Below, piece after piece: positions 22,798 through 33,456 of a stretch of DNA of 64,000 nt. The position numbers were made by a program, and so were the translations under genes. Within the stretch, counting starts at the first letter, position 1. Every line of letters starts with the position of its first letter. This DNA comes from Rhodocytophaga rosea. GTDB taxonomy: Bacteria; Bacteroidota; Bacteroidia; Cytophagales; 172606-1. A model generated the notes under the pieces. It was not told the DNA's origin. It saw nothing but the letters and a program-made list of their open reading frames with translations, and ran no database searches. The stretch spans positions 620,001 through 684,000 of the forward strand of contig NZ_CP048222.1 in assembly GCF_010119975.1 (NCBI RefSeq), given 5' to 3'.

Positions 22798-25700
22798 CTA
22801 CTTAACAAGTAGTTTTTTCATGCAGAGGCTCCCTTGAGTTTCTATGATTAGAACATACATACCTGGTTTGATTCCCTGTAGAGGTATTTCCGTTTGGCCA
22901 CCATTACTCAGGATACTTTTAGTAAGTAGTTTTCTTCCCATGCCATCCTGTAAACTTACCTGCGCTTTAACACTTGCAGGAATTATGATATATACAAAAC
23001 CGGTCGTTGGGTTAGGATAAATTTCTAGCTGTGAAGCCTGCTCATCTATACCTGTAGGCACTTTCTCATAGGTATAAGGCTCAGACAACTTAGAAGTACA
23101 AGCACCTTCTATAACTTTGATTGTATACATACCATTCTCTTTTGCCTCGATTTTCCGGCTATTTACTTCCAGCTTACTACCATTAAGATACCATTCATAA
23201 CTAGAGGCCACGATTGAAGAGACTAAACTATCCCCTACTAATGTAATGACCGGCCTAGCAGGGATTTTATGAACTGCAACTCGTACTGGTACTTTTACAC
23301 TTTCACAGCCTTCTTCAACAGCCGCTACATAGTAAGTGGTAGAGGAAGAAAGTACAGGTGTAGTAAATATGGCTTCCTTCCCAATCACCACGGATGTATC
23401 TTGGGCTGCGTACCAGTTATAGTCTCCTTTGCTGCTTCCACTTACCTCGATGTTAACAGAGCCTTGTCCGCAAATGCTATCCAATAATAGGATATTAATT
23501 TCCGGTTTTTTATTTCGAGTGATCTTCACTAGACTTCTTAGAGAATCACTGCCGCAAGAATTAGCAGCAATACTCCATTCAAATACATTTTCTCCATAGG
23601 CTAAGCCGGAGATAAGTGTAGTGGCGCTTTCCCGATCTTGGAAGACACCTTTTCCACGCACTAGTTTCCATCGGCCTTTCCCTACCAATGGCGCTATGGC
23701 TTGCATCACTACAGTATCTTGGACACACATTGATCGGCTTATGCCTGCTTGAATAGTAGTATTAGTTGTTTGACAAATGATACTTTGATCTAATTTGGTT
23801 GATTCTACTACAACTGGCGGCAGATCATAAATGGAGTTAAACACCGTATTGGTTCGGATCGGCTCATTAAAATCAAAGAAGATGTCTGCATAATTCTCTA
23901 TAATGGTTTTCTCCGGCAGATCAGCTTTTGGTTTGATACTAAATTTTATAAATCCATTGCTCCCTAATTGATCTCTGGTGCTATCAGGCAGGAGAATGTT
24001 ATCGAAAGTAAATGTAAGCACTGGTTTACCTTTGCCGGACACACTCATTTTATACCCATGAGAAACCGTTCCTACTTGCAATGTGCTTATATCCAGGTCG
24101 GAGGATAAGGTATCTACTACTACTACTTTGTAGGCTACATCTGTTCCTGTATTTTGAAAACGTACAGTGTAATCTAAGGCTTTACCGGTAGGCGTATAAT
24201 GGTTTTCTGTAACACCTTGCGGAGAAACGGCTTTATCATTGGGATCATAGGAATCAATAATAGGCAGGCATTCTGTAGCTATTTCAGGTTCTTCCTCCTC
24301 TTGGGTTTGCTGATTTACATAGCCTTTGCTAACTGTGCCATCACCATGCGTTCCACAGGCTTCAATTGTAATAAAACTTTGTTTTCTTGAAGGGTGATGG
24401 GGATGTTGATCGGCTTCTAATCTAACTGTCCGGCCATTGGCAGGAACTTGCAAGATCAGGCTGTCTCCCTTACTAAGCTTATAATTGGCTGTAAACACAA
24501 GCTGAGCATCCAGATAAATCCTGAAAGCGGTGCTATCGGCCATATGACCAGTACCCATATTATACATACCTAAGCGTACCCTGCCATTATCCAAACATTT
24601 GGCTTTCAAACTAATATCTGACTGATCCCAGTTTCCGGAAGGCGTTCTGCTATTAGCTGGCGTGATCCAGGCTTTGGTACATTGGGTGAGATTACGAATA
24701 GAAGAATTACCACAAATCACTGAATCCTGAATACTAATACTTCCACAAGCATTAGCAGCTAAAGATCCAATACTGAAAACATAATTACCCTCTTTGTCTA
24801 GCGTATATGGGATATTAGCACTTTTTAAGACGACATACTCCGGGAGCTTTACATGTACTTTGGTGTTTTCTGCTCCTGCTGTACCGCTGTTACAATATGA
24901 GACTGTAGTCATGTTGGTCATACACCTTCTTCTGCGATTCGACGAAACACTCACCGTAAGAAGTGATTGAAGCGTAGTTTGATTAGCAAAGTCTTTACCG
25001 GTGACAGTATCAGCAGAACCCGTAAAATGAATAGTATGCGTAATAGGATTTACCGGACATACTTGTTTGATAAGGTTGGCTTTATCCGCCTGGATTACTT
25101 GTCCAACTGTATAACTGTCAGCATCTACCTTAAGTGTATAATTTCCTAAAGAATCACTGGAAGTAAAGTAATTTCCAGGCTGAGCCACAACCACTCTATT
25201 AGCTATTCCTTTTTCATTGCTATTCTTGACACAATCGCCGTTAGTATCTTCATAGATACTGCCTTTTATAAGGTTAGACTCGGATAGGGGTCGCCCAAAT
25301 GCTACGAAATTCTTTCTGGGTTGGCCACCAATTTTGGTAAATGCTCCTCCACCATAGATAACATTTCCTGACACAAGAAGACTACCAATGCCACCGTTTG
25401 GATTAGGATTCCAGGTGGTAACCTGTCCAGTAGTAGCATCAAGAGCAGAAAAACCAACTCTGGATTGGCCGCCTATACTAGTAAAATCACCTCCGGTATA
25501 GACCAGGTTTCCCGATACAGCTATAACTTTTATCCAAGAGTTTGGATTAGGGTTCCAGTTTGTAGCATGACTTGTGGTAGCATCAAGAGCAGCTAAATAG
25601 TTTCTGGATTGACCACCTATTCTACTGAAGAATCCTCCGACATAGACCACATTTCCAGCGATGGAAAGAGTATTAACACTATGATTTGGATCAGGATTCC

Positions 25701-27372
25701 AATCGGTAGCCTGGCCGGTGGTAGCATCAAGAGCAGCTAAACGATTTCTCATTTGGCCGCCTATTCTAATGAAGTCTCCTGCGACATAGACTACATTCTC
25801 AGCAATAACCAGTTGTCGAATTACATTATTTGGATCAGGGTTCCAGTCGGTAGGCTGACCTGTGGTAGCATCAAGAGCAGCTAAATAGTTTCTGGATTGG
25901 CCACCTAACCTGTTGAAGTATCCTCCCACATAGACCAAGCTTCTTGACACAGCTATAGCATAAATCCAAGAGTCTGGATCAGGGTTCCAGCCGGTAATCT
26001 GACCTGTTGTTGCATCAAAAACTGCTAAGTTATTCCTTGGTTGACCACCAATGCTAGTGAATGTCCCTCCTATATAAACCAGATTATTTGAAACAGCCAG
26101 GGCATGAACATTACCATTTTTTGGATTAGGATTCCAGTCGGTAACTTGGCCAGTGGTAGCATTAAGGGCTGCTAAACCAATTCTGGTCTCACCACATATA
26201 CTTGTAAAATCACCTCCGGCATAGACCGCATTTCCAGCAATGGAAAGAGTATTAACTCTAAGATTTGGATTAGGATTCCAGTCGGTAACTTGGCCAGTGG
26301 TAGCATTAAGGGCTGCTAAACTATTCCTCGTTTGACCACCTATAGTAGTAAACTCACCACCAGCATAGATCACATTATCAACAATGGAAAGAGTATTAAC
26401 TTTATTACTAGAATTAGGATTCCAATCGGTAACCTGGCCGGTGATTATATCAAGGGCTGCTAGATTGTTTCTAGTTTTACCACCTATACCAGTAAAGCCT
26501 CCTCCGATATAAACTACATTTCTTGATACAGCTAGGGTATGAATATAACTACCATCATTTACATTAGGATTCCAGCTGGTAGCCTGACCTGTGGTTATAT
26601 CAAGGGCTGCTACTAAATTTCTGAATTGATCACCTATTCTATTGAAGTATCCTCCCACATAGACCACATTATCAGCAATTGCTAAAGTGTTAACTGCATT
26701 ATTAGAGTTGGGATTCCAGTCGGTAGCCTGACCTGTGGTTACATCAAGGGCCGCTAGAAAGTTTCTAGATTGACCACCTATACTAGTGAATGATCCTCCT
26801 GCATAAACCACATTTCCGACAATGGCAAGGGTACTGACTCTATAGTTTGGACTAGGATTCCAGTCTGTAGCCTGGCCGGTGGTTATATCAAGGGCTGCTA
26901 AACTATTCCTCGTTTGACCACCTATAGTAGTAAAATCACCACCAGCATAGATCACATTTCCATTCATGGCTAGGATATGAATTGCAGCGTTTGCATCGGG
27001 GTTCCAGGTTGGATCTAAGTTACCATTTGCTAGAATATGAGCTAATCTATTTCTTATTACTCCTCCCACCTGGGTAAAATCTCCCCCTATAAACCATCCT
27101 CCTTTACCATCAGAAATAGAAGCACGAACAATTCCATTTATCTTTAATAAGGGAGCAGATGCCAGCTTTCCATCACTTCGATTGAGGATTACGCCACTTC
27201 CTGTGTTAGGCCCTACATGCCTAAAAAACCCTGCTATATAAATTGTATTACCAGACCTTGCTATAGAAGAAACAGGACTATCTGTCACCCACATGGTAGT
27301 ATCTATATCTTGAGAATAACAGAATGAGAAAAATGTAATAAATAGAAAAATTGTGAGTAAAGCTTTGGGCAT
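22798..27372 (-). CDS. Secreted 1524-aa repeat protein with T9SS sorting domain
   Basis: A signal peptide (MPKALLTIFLFITFFSFCYS) is followed by about twelve 48-residue repeats of the type NVVYAGGDFTSIGGQ..LAALD-TTGQ-TDWNPNP (residues about 90-690), which should form one or two beta-propellers. Next come a SdrD_B-like domain (GSIYEDTNGDCVKNSNEKGI), a conserved domain around SYDPNDKAVSPQGV, and Ig-like segments. The C-terminal type A sorting domain (LEIYPNPTTG ... GMYVLIIE) targets the protein to the type IX secretion system for release or attachment at the surface. It stands alone on the minus strand. The substrate or partner is unknown; adhesion or polymer binding is plausible. Confidence 0.88.
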   Translation of the reverse strand: MPKALLTIFLFITFFSFCYSQDIDTTMWVTDSPVSSIARSGNTIYIAGFFRHVGPNTGSGVILNRSDGKLASAPLLKINGIVRASISDGKGGWFIGGDFTQVGGVIRNRLAHILANGNLDPTWNPDANAAIHILAMNGNVIYAGGDFTTIGGQTRNSLAALDITTGQATDWNPSPNYRVSTLAIVGNVVYAGGSFTSIGGQSRNFLAALDVTTGQATDWNPNSNNAVNTLAIADNVVYVGGYFNRIGDQFRNLVAALDITTGQATSWNPNVNDGSYIHTLAVSRNVVYIGGGFTGIGGKTRNNLAALDIITGQVTDWNPNSSNKVNTLSIVDNVIYAGGEFTTIGGQTRNSLAALNATTGQVTDWNPNPNLRVNTLSIAGNAVYAGGDFTSICGETRIGLAALNATTGQVTDWNPNPKNGNVHALAVSNNLVYIGGTFTSIGGQPRNNLAVFDATTGQITGWNPDPDSWIYAIAVSRSLVYVGGYFNRLGGQSRNYLAALDATTGQPTDWNPDPNNVIRQLVIAENVVYVAGDFIRIGGQMRNRLAALDATTGQATDWNPDPNHSVNTLSIAGNVVYVGGFFSRIGGQSRNYLAALDATTSHATNWNPNPNSWIKVIAVSGNLVYTGGDFTSIGGQSRVGFSALDATTGQVTTWNPNPNGGIGSLLVSGNVIYGGGAFTKIGGQPRKNFVAFGRPLSESNLIKGSIYEDTNGDCVKNSNEKGIANRVVVAQPGNYFTSSDSLGNYTLKVDADSYTVGQVIQADKANLIKQVCPVNPITHTIHFTGSADTVTGKDFANQTTLQSLLTVSVSSNRRRRCMTNMTTVSYCNSGTAGAENTKVHVKLPEYVVLKSANIPYTLDKEGNYVFSIGSLAANACGSISIQDSVICGNSSIRNLTQCTKAWITPANSRTPSGNWDQSDISLKAKCLDNGRVRLGMYNMGTGHMADSTAFRIYLDAQLVFTANYKLSKGDSLILQVPANGRTVRLEADQHPHHPSRKQSFITIEACGTHGDGTVSKGYVNQQTQEEEEPEIATECLPIIDSYDPNDKAVSPQGVTENHYTPTGKALDYTVRFQNTGTDVAYKVVVVDTLSSDLDISTLQVGTVSHGYKMSVSGKGKPVLTFTFDNILLPDSTRDQLGSNGFIKFSIKPKADLPEKTIIENYADIFFDFNEPIRTNTVFNSIYDLPPVVVESTKLDQSIICQTTNTTIQAGISRSMCVQDTVVMQAIAPLVGKGRWKLVRGKGVFQDRESATTLISGLAYGENVFEWSIAANSCGSDSLRSLVKITRNKKPEINILLLDSICGQGSVNIEVSGSSKGDYNWYAAQDTSVVIGKEAIFTTPVLSSSTTYYVAAVEEGCESVKVPVRVAVHKIPARPVITLVGDSLVSSIVASSYEWYLNGSKLEVNSRKIEAKENGMYTIKVIEGACTSKLSEPYTYEKVPTGIDEQASQLEIYPNPTTGFVYIIIPASVKAQVSLQDGMGRKLLTKSILSNGGQTEIPLQGIKPGMYVLIIETQGSLCMKKLLVK
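25290..27040 (-). repeat. Tandem 144-bp coding repeats
   Basis: About twelve direct repeats of roughly 48 codons within the T9SS protein gene. Neighbouring units share long identical stretches at DNA level (for example around GTAGCATCAAGAGCAGCTAA), so unit number can change by recombination and may be hard to assemble. Confidence 0.7.
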
Positions 27373-27971
27373 AAAAATAGATCCTTGGCCTAATCGCCAA
27401 TGTAAGATTGAGGTAAGATATCGGAGAGTTTATACTATTTCTGTTCTTTGGGTAAACAGCTATATTTTTAACTTAGCTTTTAGCTAGTCTGTTATAGGGT
27501 ATGTCAATAAAAATCAGGAAAGTAATATAATAATTTGATTGCAGATCTGCTATTATATTTATACTTGGGGGTTGTACTGAAGACTCAACACACTCCCAAA
27601 TTAAAAAATATTCTATTACTAAAAATAACACTACATTTAAAACGAAAATATAAACAGACAAAACAGCCAATGATATATAGTGTTAAAAATACATTCTCCT
27701 GTTTTAAAAGGCATTTGGGTTGCCGTCCCATCTTCTCCACTATGTAAAATAGGTCTTTTGTAAAGGCTTATTATTTTAATTTGTCATTTTAGGTGCCAGA
27801 AACAAATTCTGGCACCTTTCTTTTTGTACTTTCGTTGCGTATTTTTCAGAACACTATCTATTTTCACCAAATTTATTAGCTTTGACCCAGGGTGTATCAT
27901 AGGAGCTAGATATTAAGTTAGTGATTCTCCCGAATGCAGGATTATCAAAAAATGCCTAAGCCATCCAGAGC
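27373..27971. other. Divergent intergenic region with orphan hairpin
   Basis: About 600 AT-rich bases between the T9SS protein gene and the aminopeptidase gene, which diverge from here. I find no gene. A terminator-like hairpin sits inside at 27791-27817, although no annotated gene ends near it. Confidence 0.4.
27791..27817 (+). terminator. Hairpin terminator without a gene
   Basis: AGGTGCCAGAA and TTCTGGCACCT form a perfect 11-bp stem with a 5-nt loop, followed by TTCTTTTT. It has the full shape of an intrinsic terminator reading rightward but lies between two divergent genes, so it may end a small RNA starting in 27400-27790. Confidence 0.6.
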
Positions 27972-29630
27972 ATGTACTTCTCCATTACCGACAGAAGTTT
28001 ACTTTTCTGTTTTCTCTACTTTTTTATTTGCTATACTGCTTTACAAGCACAGCCTAACCAGTTTACCAGGCAGGATACTTTACGGGGTTCGATTACAAAA
28101 GAAAGAGCATGGTGGGATCTCACCTATTATCATCTCAACATACAAGTTAATCCGGCCGATAGCACTATTCGAGGCGTAAATACCATTCAATATAAGGTTT
28201 TACAGGAATACCCACTTATGCAGATCGATCTTCAACCGCCATTGAATATTGAGAAAGTGCTGCAAAATGGTAAAGAACTATCCTTCAACCGAGAAGGAAA
28301 TGCCTATTTTATCCGCTTGTCCGGGCAGCAAACACCTGGGTCTACGCAGGCATTATCAGTGTTTTACAGCGGCAAACCTCAGATAAGCAAACGGCCGCCC
28401 TGGAGCGGAGGTATTACCTGGAAAAAAGATGCCAGAGGCAATCCATTTATTGCCTCTACCTGCCAGGGTGATGGCGCAAGTTTGTGGTGGCCTTGCAAAG
28501 ATCACATGTATGACGAACCAGATAGTATGCTCATCAGTGTACGGGTACCTAAAAATCTGACAAATGTGTCGAATGGAAGGCTCAGAAAAACCGAGCGCCA
28601 CAAAGATGGAACTACCACCTATCACTGGTTTGTATCGAATCCCATCAATAATTATGGGGTAAATATTAATATTGGTGATTATGTGCATTTTTCTGAAAAA
28701 TATAAAGGCGAAAAAGGCGAACTGGATTGCGACTATTATGTATTGAGAGACAATCTGGGGAAAGCAAAAGAGCAGTTTAAAGAAGTAAAGCGGATGCTGG
28801 AGGCCTTTGAATACTGGTTTGGCCCGTACCCTTTCTATGAAGATAGTTATAAACTGGTAGAAACCCCCTATCTGGGCATGGAACACCAGAGTTCTGTTAC
28901 CTATGGCAATGGTTACCAGAATGGATACTTAGGGCGTGATTTGAGCCAGACTGGCTATGGATTGAAATTCGATTTTATTATTGTACATGAATCCGGACAT
29001 GAGTGGTTTGCCAATAACATTACCTACCAGGACATAGCCGATATGTGGATTCACGAAAGTTTTACGGCCTATTCTGAAAACCTGTTCCTGGATTACCATG
29101 TTGGAAAAGAAGCCAGTGCAGCCTATGTACTGGGCACCAGATCTAATATTGCAAACGACCGGCCTATCATCGGAACTTATAGTGTGAACAAAAGTGGTTC
29201 TGTTGATATGTATTATAAAGGAGCCAACATGCTCCATACCTTACGGCAGATTGTGAATGATGATAAAAAGTGGCGGGATATGCTCAGGGGCCTCAACCAG
29301 AAATTTTATCACCAGACCGTAACTACTGCCCAGATTGAAAATTATTTAAGCAAAAAGTCTGGAAAAGACCTCACACCCTTTTTTAACCAGTATCTGCGCA
29401 CCACTCAAATTCCTGCCCTGGAATACCGGCTTATGGGTAACACACTCTCTTACCGCTGGGGTTCTTGTGTGGAAGGTTTTGCCATACCTGTGAAAGTCTG
29501 GATAAATGGTGAGGAAAGATGGCTGGAACCTACCAAACAATGGAAATCTATAGAAAACCTTCCGGCAAACACAACACTTAAAGTAGATCCTAATTTCTAT
29601 GTAATTCCTTTCGATCTAACCATCAAATAA
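27972..29630 (+). CDS. M1-family metalloaminopeptidase, exported
   Basis: 552 residues with an N-terminal signal peptide (LLFCFLYFFICYTALQAQ). The zinc site is complete: HESGH at 339-343 and Glu362 in WIHESF, matching HEXXH-X18-E. The exopeptidase motif appears as GMEHQSS just before it (family consensus GxMEN, here GMEH). Weak similarity to the M1 N-terminal beta domain covers residues 45-230, and a short C-terminal beta domain follows. It should remove N-terminal residues from peptides in the periplasm. It is monocistronic and preceded by a divergent 600-bp gap. Confidence 0.9.
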   Translation: MYFSITDRSLLFCFLYFFICYTALQAQPNQFTRQDTLRGSITKERAWWDLTYYHLNIQVNPADSTIRGVNTIQYKVLQEYPLMQIDLQPPLNIEKVLQNGKELSFNREGNAYFIRLSGQQTPGSTQALSVFYSGKPQISKRPPWSGGITWKKDARGNPFIASTCQGDGASLWWPCKDHMYDEPDSMLISVRVPKNLTNVSNGRLRKTERHKDGTTTYHWFVSNPINNYGVNINIGDYVHFSEKYKGEKGELDCDYYVLRDNLGKAKEQFKEVKRMLEAFEYWFGPYPFYEDSYKLVETPYLGMEHQSSVTYGNGYQNGYLGRDLSQTGYGLKFDFIIVHESGHEWFANNITYQDIADMWIHESFTAYSENLFLDYHVGKEASAAYVLGTRSNIANDRPIIGTYSVNKSGSVDMYYKGANMLHTLRQIVNDDKKWRDMLRGLNQKFYHQTVTTAQIENYLSKKSGKDLTPFFNQYLRTTQIPALEYRLMGNTLSYRWGSCVEGFAIPVKVWINGEERWLEPTKQWKSIENLPANTTLKVDPNFYVIPFDLTIK

Positions 29631-29801
29631 AGGCTGGTCAACGTTTCGCTAGATACCTTTCGTTTGGGGAGGTTGGCCTTTAGCAATCTGCCGTCCTAAA
29701 AAGAACTTACCTAACTCTATTGCCGCTATTCTTACTGATTCCTTGGCATTGGATAACGCTACAATCAAACAGGAATGAAAATAGCATTAAAAACTTTATA
29801 A

Positions 29802-29821
29802 ATAAATGAACATTCATTTAT
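29802..29821. promoter_or_regulatory. TetR-type operator overlapping promoter
   Basis: ATAAATGAA-ca-TTCATTTAT is a perfect 9-bp inverted repeat with a 2-bp centre. It overlaps TATATTTG (29819-29826, Bacteroidota -7 element) and lies 25 bases before the TetR gene, so the regulator probably represses itself here. Confidence 0.75.
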
Positions 29822-29846
29822 ATTTGTAATCTAATACAATATACAG

Positions 29847-30434
29847 ATGCGAACCAGAGATAGAGAAAAAGAAAAAATGGTTATAGAAAAAGCCATCGAA
29901 CTTCTGGTAAAAGATGGATTTGAAGGTTTTAGTATGGGCAAACTTGCAAAAGCCTGTAATATTTCCGTAGCCACCCTCTACATTTATTATAGAGACAAAG
30001 ATGATCTGATCAAAAAGCTTGGCGTGGAAGAGGTCCGCCGGATGATGGAATTGATGACAAAAGACTTCTCCCCTGATATGTCTTTTGAAGAAGGCTTAAA
30101 AAAGCAGTGGGAGAACAGAGCCGGGTATGTACTCACCAACCCGAATAGGGCTGAATTTTCTGAAATTATCCTGAATTCTCCCCACTGTAAATATGTGCTA
30201 ACTGAAGTAAACAGCGATTTGAAGGTGATCCTGGAAACTTTCATTCAAAAAGCAATCAACCATAAAGAATTACTGCCAATGCCGATGGCTGTATTCTGGA
30301 GTGTGGCCTATGGACCGCTATACAATTTGCTACGTTTTCATAAAGAAGCGGAAGTTAGAGGTAAGTCTTTTACATTTTCAAATGAAATCATGTATCAAAC
30401 ACTTGAACTGGTATTGAAAGCATTGAAACCGTAA
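29847..30434 (+). CDS. TetR/AcrR-family transcriptional regulator
   Basis: 195 residues. The N-terminal HTH is typical (AIELLVKDGFEGFSMGKLAK, then ISVATLYIYYRDKDDLIKKL). The C-terminal half is the helical ligand-binding domain found in TetR regulators. A strong palindromic operator and -7 element lie directly upstream, supporting autoregulation. The next gene downstream, 65 bases away on the same strand, is the broken PEP-synthase/Rph-like gene. It may once have been a target: an antibiotic-resistance-type pair is possible but cannot be shown. Confidence 0.88.
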   Translation: MRTRDREKEKMVIEKAIELLVKDGFEGFSMGKLAKACNISVATLYIYYRDKDDLIKKLGVEEVRRMMELMTKDFSPDMSFEEGLKKQWENRAGYVLTNPNRAEFSEIILNSPHCKYVLTEVNSDLKVILETFIQKAINHKELLPMPMAVFWSVAYGPLYNLLRFHKEAEVRGKSFTFSNEIMYQTLELVLKALKP

Positions 30435-31164
30435 AATCAGGGAAGACTTCCATTTATTATCTATAACCCATCTGAAAATTACCAACAACTTAATAAAATA
30501 TGCCAGATATGATTAGTATAAGTCCATTTGTTATTGGTTTTGAGGACATTGATAGATCAAAAATCAGGATAGCTGGAGGTAAGGGGGCCAACCTGGGGGA
30601 ACTTTCCAGGATAGAAAGAATCCCGGTACCGGATGGTTTTTGTATTACTACAGAAGCCTTTAAAAGAATTATGGAAGAAGACGTTTCTGTTAAGGACTTA
30701 CTGGAGCAGCTTTCCCTGTTAAAGGTGGATGACAGAAATAAGATCACCCAATTGAGCAGAGAGATTCGCAGCCTCATCGAATGTATTGCAGTTCCAGAAG
30801 AAATCCATAATGAAATCATTCGCTTTCACTCCATACTTGGAGAGGAACATGCGTATGCCAGATGGTGAACAAAAAGCAAAAGAAACAAAACGAATGATCG
30901 ACTTGATCCGCAACTACGCCGGCTATCGTGAATATCCAAAATACGGTATAATTAGCCGTTATTTCGTTTATAAGCAGGCTTTACTCAAAGAAGCCAACAG
31001 GCTCCTGCAAGCGGGTGTTATTCATCCCACAGAAGATATATATTATCTCACCTTTGAAGAACTGCGCAAGGCCGTACGCACTCCTCAACTGGATTACGGG
31101 ATTATCAACCAACGAAAAGAGGAATACAAAGTATATCAAAATCTAATACCAAATAGGGCGAAGG

Positions 31165-31761
31165 CTATTCCATAGAGGTTGTAATCTTGCTGATGGCTTC
31201 TAAAATGTAAGGGTATCCGGTTAGAGAGGCGATCTGTCTTTGCCCATAACTTTTAGCCGTATTAGTGATCCAGGCTTCCAGTTCTTGTTCATGGCTGAAG
31301 TTGTGAAAAGCTACTTTGTTTTTCATATCCCCCCACAGCCTTTCGACCGGATTGAGTTCAGGGTTGGAAGAAGGTAAATACACCAGGCGGATATTTTGGG
31401 GCACTTGCAAGGCTTTTGCCCGGTGATAGCCTGCTTTGTCTACAAAGATAAACTTGAACACTTGCGGTTGATGGCGGCTAAACTCCTCAAGCATATACTC
31501 AAAGTAAAGCGTGTTAACCTGTGGGGCAGTAATAAAGAAGTGATCTCCTGTCAGCGGTTCTACCAATCCATAGCAGTAGCGGTAGATGAAGCGGTGCTGA
31601 TAGGCTCCTACCGGTTTTATGCCGGCAAGGGTGATGGCTCTTCTCAAAACAGTCATCAAACCAAAGCGGCTCTCATCCTGATAGTACACCTTCCAATGGC
31701 TGACTACCCCTTTGGCAGCCAAAGGAGCATAGTAGCGCTGTAAGAGGAAAGTGAGCACCAA
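31165..31761 (-). CDS. IS630 transposase, DDE domain (second frame)
   Basis: 198 residues with the DDE catalytic triad: YYQDESRFG (first Asp), FIFVDKAGYHRAKAL (second Asp) and LPSSNPELNPVERLW (Glu). It begins just after the end of the upstream frame. The junction on the minus strand is an A8 run in TATAAAAAAAACTAA, where a ribosomal slip would join the two frames into one transposase, a known strategy in the family. In place of the usual NxAxxH the second Asp region reads KAGYH. Confidence 0.85.
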   Translation of the reverse strand: MVLTFLLQRYYAPLAAKGVVSHWKVYYQDESRFGLMTVLRRAITLAGIKPVGAYQHRFIYRYCYGLVEPLTGDHFFITAPQVNTLYFEYMLEEFSRHQPQVFKFIFVDKAGYHRAKALQVPQNIRLVYLPSSNPELNPVERLWGDMKNKVAFHNFSHEQELEAWITNTAKSYGQRQIASLTGYPYILEAISKITTSME

Positions 31762-31763
31762 GT

Positions 31764-32258
31764 TTAGTTTTTTTTATACTTCTGCTCATAGGCTAGATCC
31801 TTTTTCAGGTTGCTCTTTCTAACCACTTTCAGCTTTGCCCCCAGCTGTCGGTGGACAAACCAATGTACATGCTCATAGCTCAGATCAATGCCATGCGCCG
31901 TGTGCAACCACTCATGGATTTGCTTATAAGAAGTAAAATAGTTGTTTGGATCAGCAAGCTTTGCCTTCAACTGCTCAAGTACTTTACCTGCAATCTGTGA
32001 TGCCCTTTTGTGGCCGCCCGGATCTATCTGAAGACAGGCTTGCAGCCCTTTCTGTTTGTAAAGCCGGAACCACTGGCCCACTGCATGACGCTCATAGCCT
32101 ACGGCAGCAGCTATTTGTCCATACGCTTTAGCCTGCCCACTCTTGTAGAGGTAAAAAGCCCGCAGTCTGGCTCCGGCTAGCGGATGGGCTATTTTTTTGC
32201 TCATCTTCAGCAACTGCTCGGCACTCTCGATGAGCTCAGTTTTGGTTACTCTTCCCAT
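31764..32258 (-). CDS. IS630 transposase, HTH domain (first frame)
   Basis: 164 residues with the N-terminal DNA-binding part of the IS630 transposase: GQIAAAVGYERHAVGQWFRL is the helix-turn-helix, and GGHKRASQIAGKVLEQLKAK leads into the linker with the second winged helix. It ends KYKKN at an A8 run, so it is likely read as a fusion with the DDE frame by frameshifting. Confidence 0.85.
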   Translation of the reverse strand: MGRVTKTELIESAEQLLKMSKKIAHPLAGARLRAFYLYKSGQAKAYGQIAAAVGYERHAVGQWFRLYKQKGLQACLQIDPGGHKRASQIAGKVLEQLKAKLADPNNYFTSYKQIHEWLHTAHGIDLSYEHVHWFVHRQLGAKLKVVRKSNLKKDLAYEQKYKKN

Positions 32259-32275
32259 ACTTGATCAACATATAA

Positions 32276-32689
<414 letters not shown>

Positions 32690-33019
32690 TAAACCAAAAG
32701 CTATTATGATTCATTATTTCCCACAGCATAGCCAAAAACAAAGTTTGTCTTTACGTTTATATTCGAGGGAAAGAAATTGGAAAGAATTATCAGCCATATT
32801 TTTGAAGATGAGGAGATAGAATTAAAATTGTCGGTCATTTTAAATTTAATACTTTCTAAGTAAGTGAACCGTTTAAAGTTATAAAGCTAAAAGCCAGGCA
32901 GGTCCAGGCTAAAAGCTTGTGACCTGCTAACACATTGCTTATCATCTATTGATAACTCATAAATTGTAAGTAAGAGCACACAATTAAGTATAAGATTTTG
33001 GCAAATTGTATCTTTGCTT

Positions 33020-33451
33020 ATGCGTTATATCAAGAAGATTACAGACAAGCAAAAACAAGACTTAGAGAAGATTCATAAAGATAGTAAAAGTTATCAGGAA
33101 CGTAACCGTTGCCAATGTATACTGTTATCCAATCAAGGCTATCAAGTACAGAAGTTAGCAAGCATTTTTCAAGTAAGTCAGTTAAGTATTTATAAGTGGT
33201 TTGATCGCTTTGAGAAAACAGGTGTGGTAGGGTTAAAGAACCAAAAAGGGAAAGGCAGAAAACCCATCCTTACTACCAGTAATGCTACCCATGTTGAAGT
33301 AGTGGAAAATAGCATAGAGAAAGAAAAACAACAACTTAAATTAGCTAAGCGAGAGATAGAAGCTAAATTAGGCACGGCTATGAGTGAGATGACCTTGAAG
33401 CGGTTTTTAAAAAAATTGACTGCCGATGGAAACGTTTCCGTAAATGGATAA
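33020..33451 (+). CDS. IS630-type transposase, HTH domain (first frame)
   Basis: About 143 residues from the ATG at 33020: MRYIKKITDKQKQDLEKIHK, an HTH (VQKLASIFQVSQLSIYKWFD), then GLKNQKGKGRKP. The frame drifts off after TLKRFLKKL. At a TTTTTAAAAAAATTG slippery run a one-base shift continues as CRWKRFRKWIKPLQNKEAYE, joining the next frame. TATCTTTG (TAnnTTTG) sits only three bases before the ATG. Confidence 0.82.
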   Translation: MRYIKKITDKQKQDLEKIHKDSKSYQERNRCQCILLSNQGYQVQKLASIFQVSQLSIYKWFDRFEKTGVVGLKNQKGKGRKPILTTSNATHVEVVENSIEKEKQQLKLAKREIEAKLGTAMSEMTLKRFLKKLTADGNVSVNG

Positions 33452-33456
33452 AGCCA

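Noticed and set aside
27473-27747. Short frames on both strands in the divergent gap
   Set aside because: Hydrophobic or Lys-rich low-complexity translations of AT-rich DNA with no start signals.
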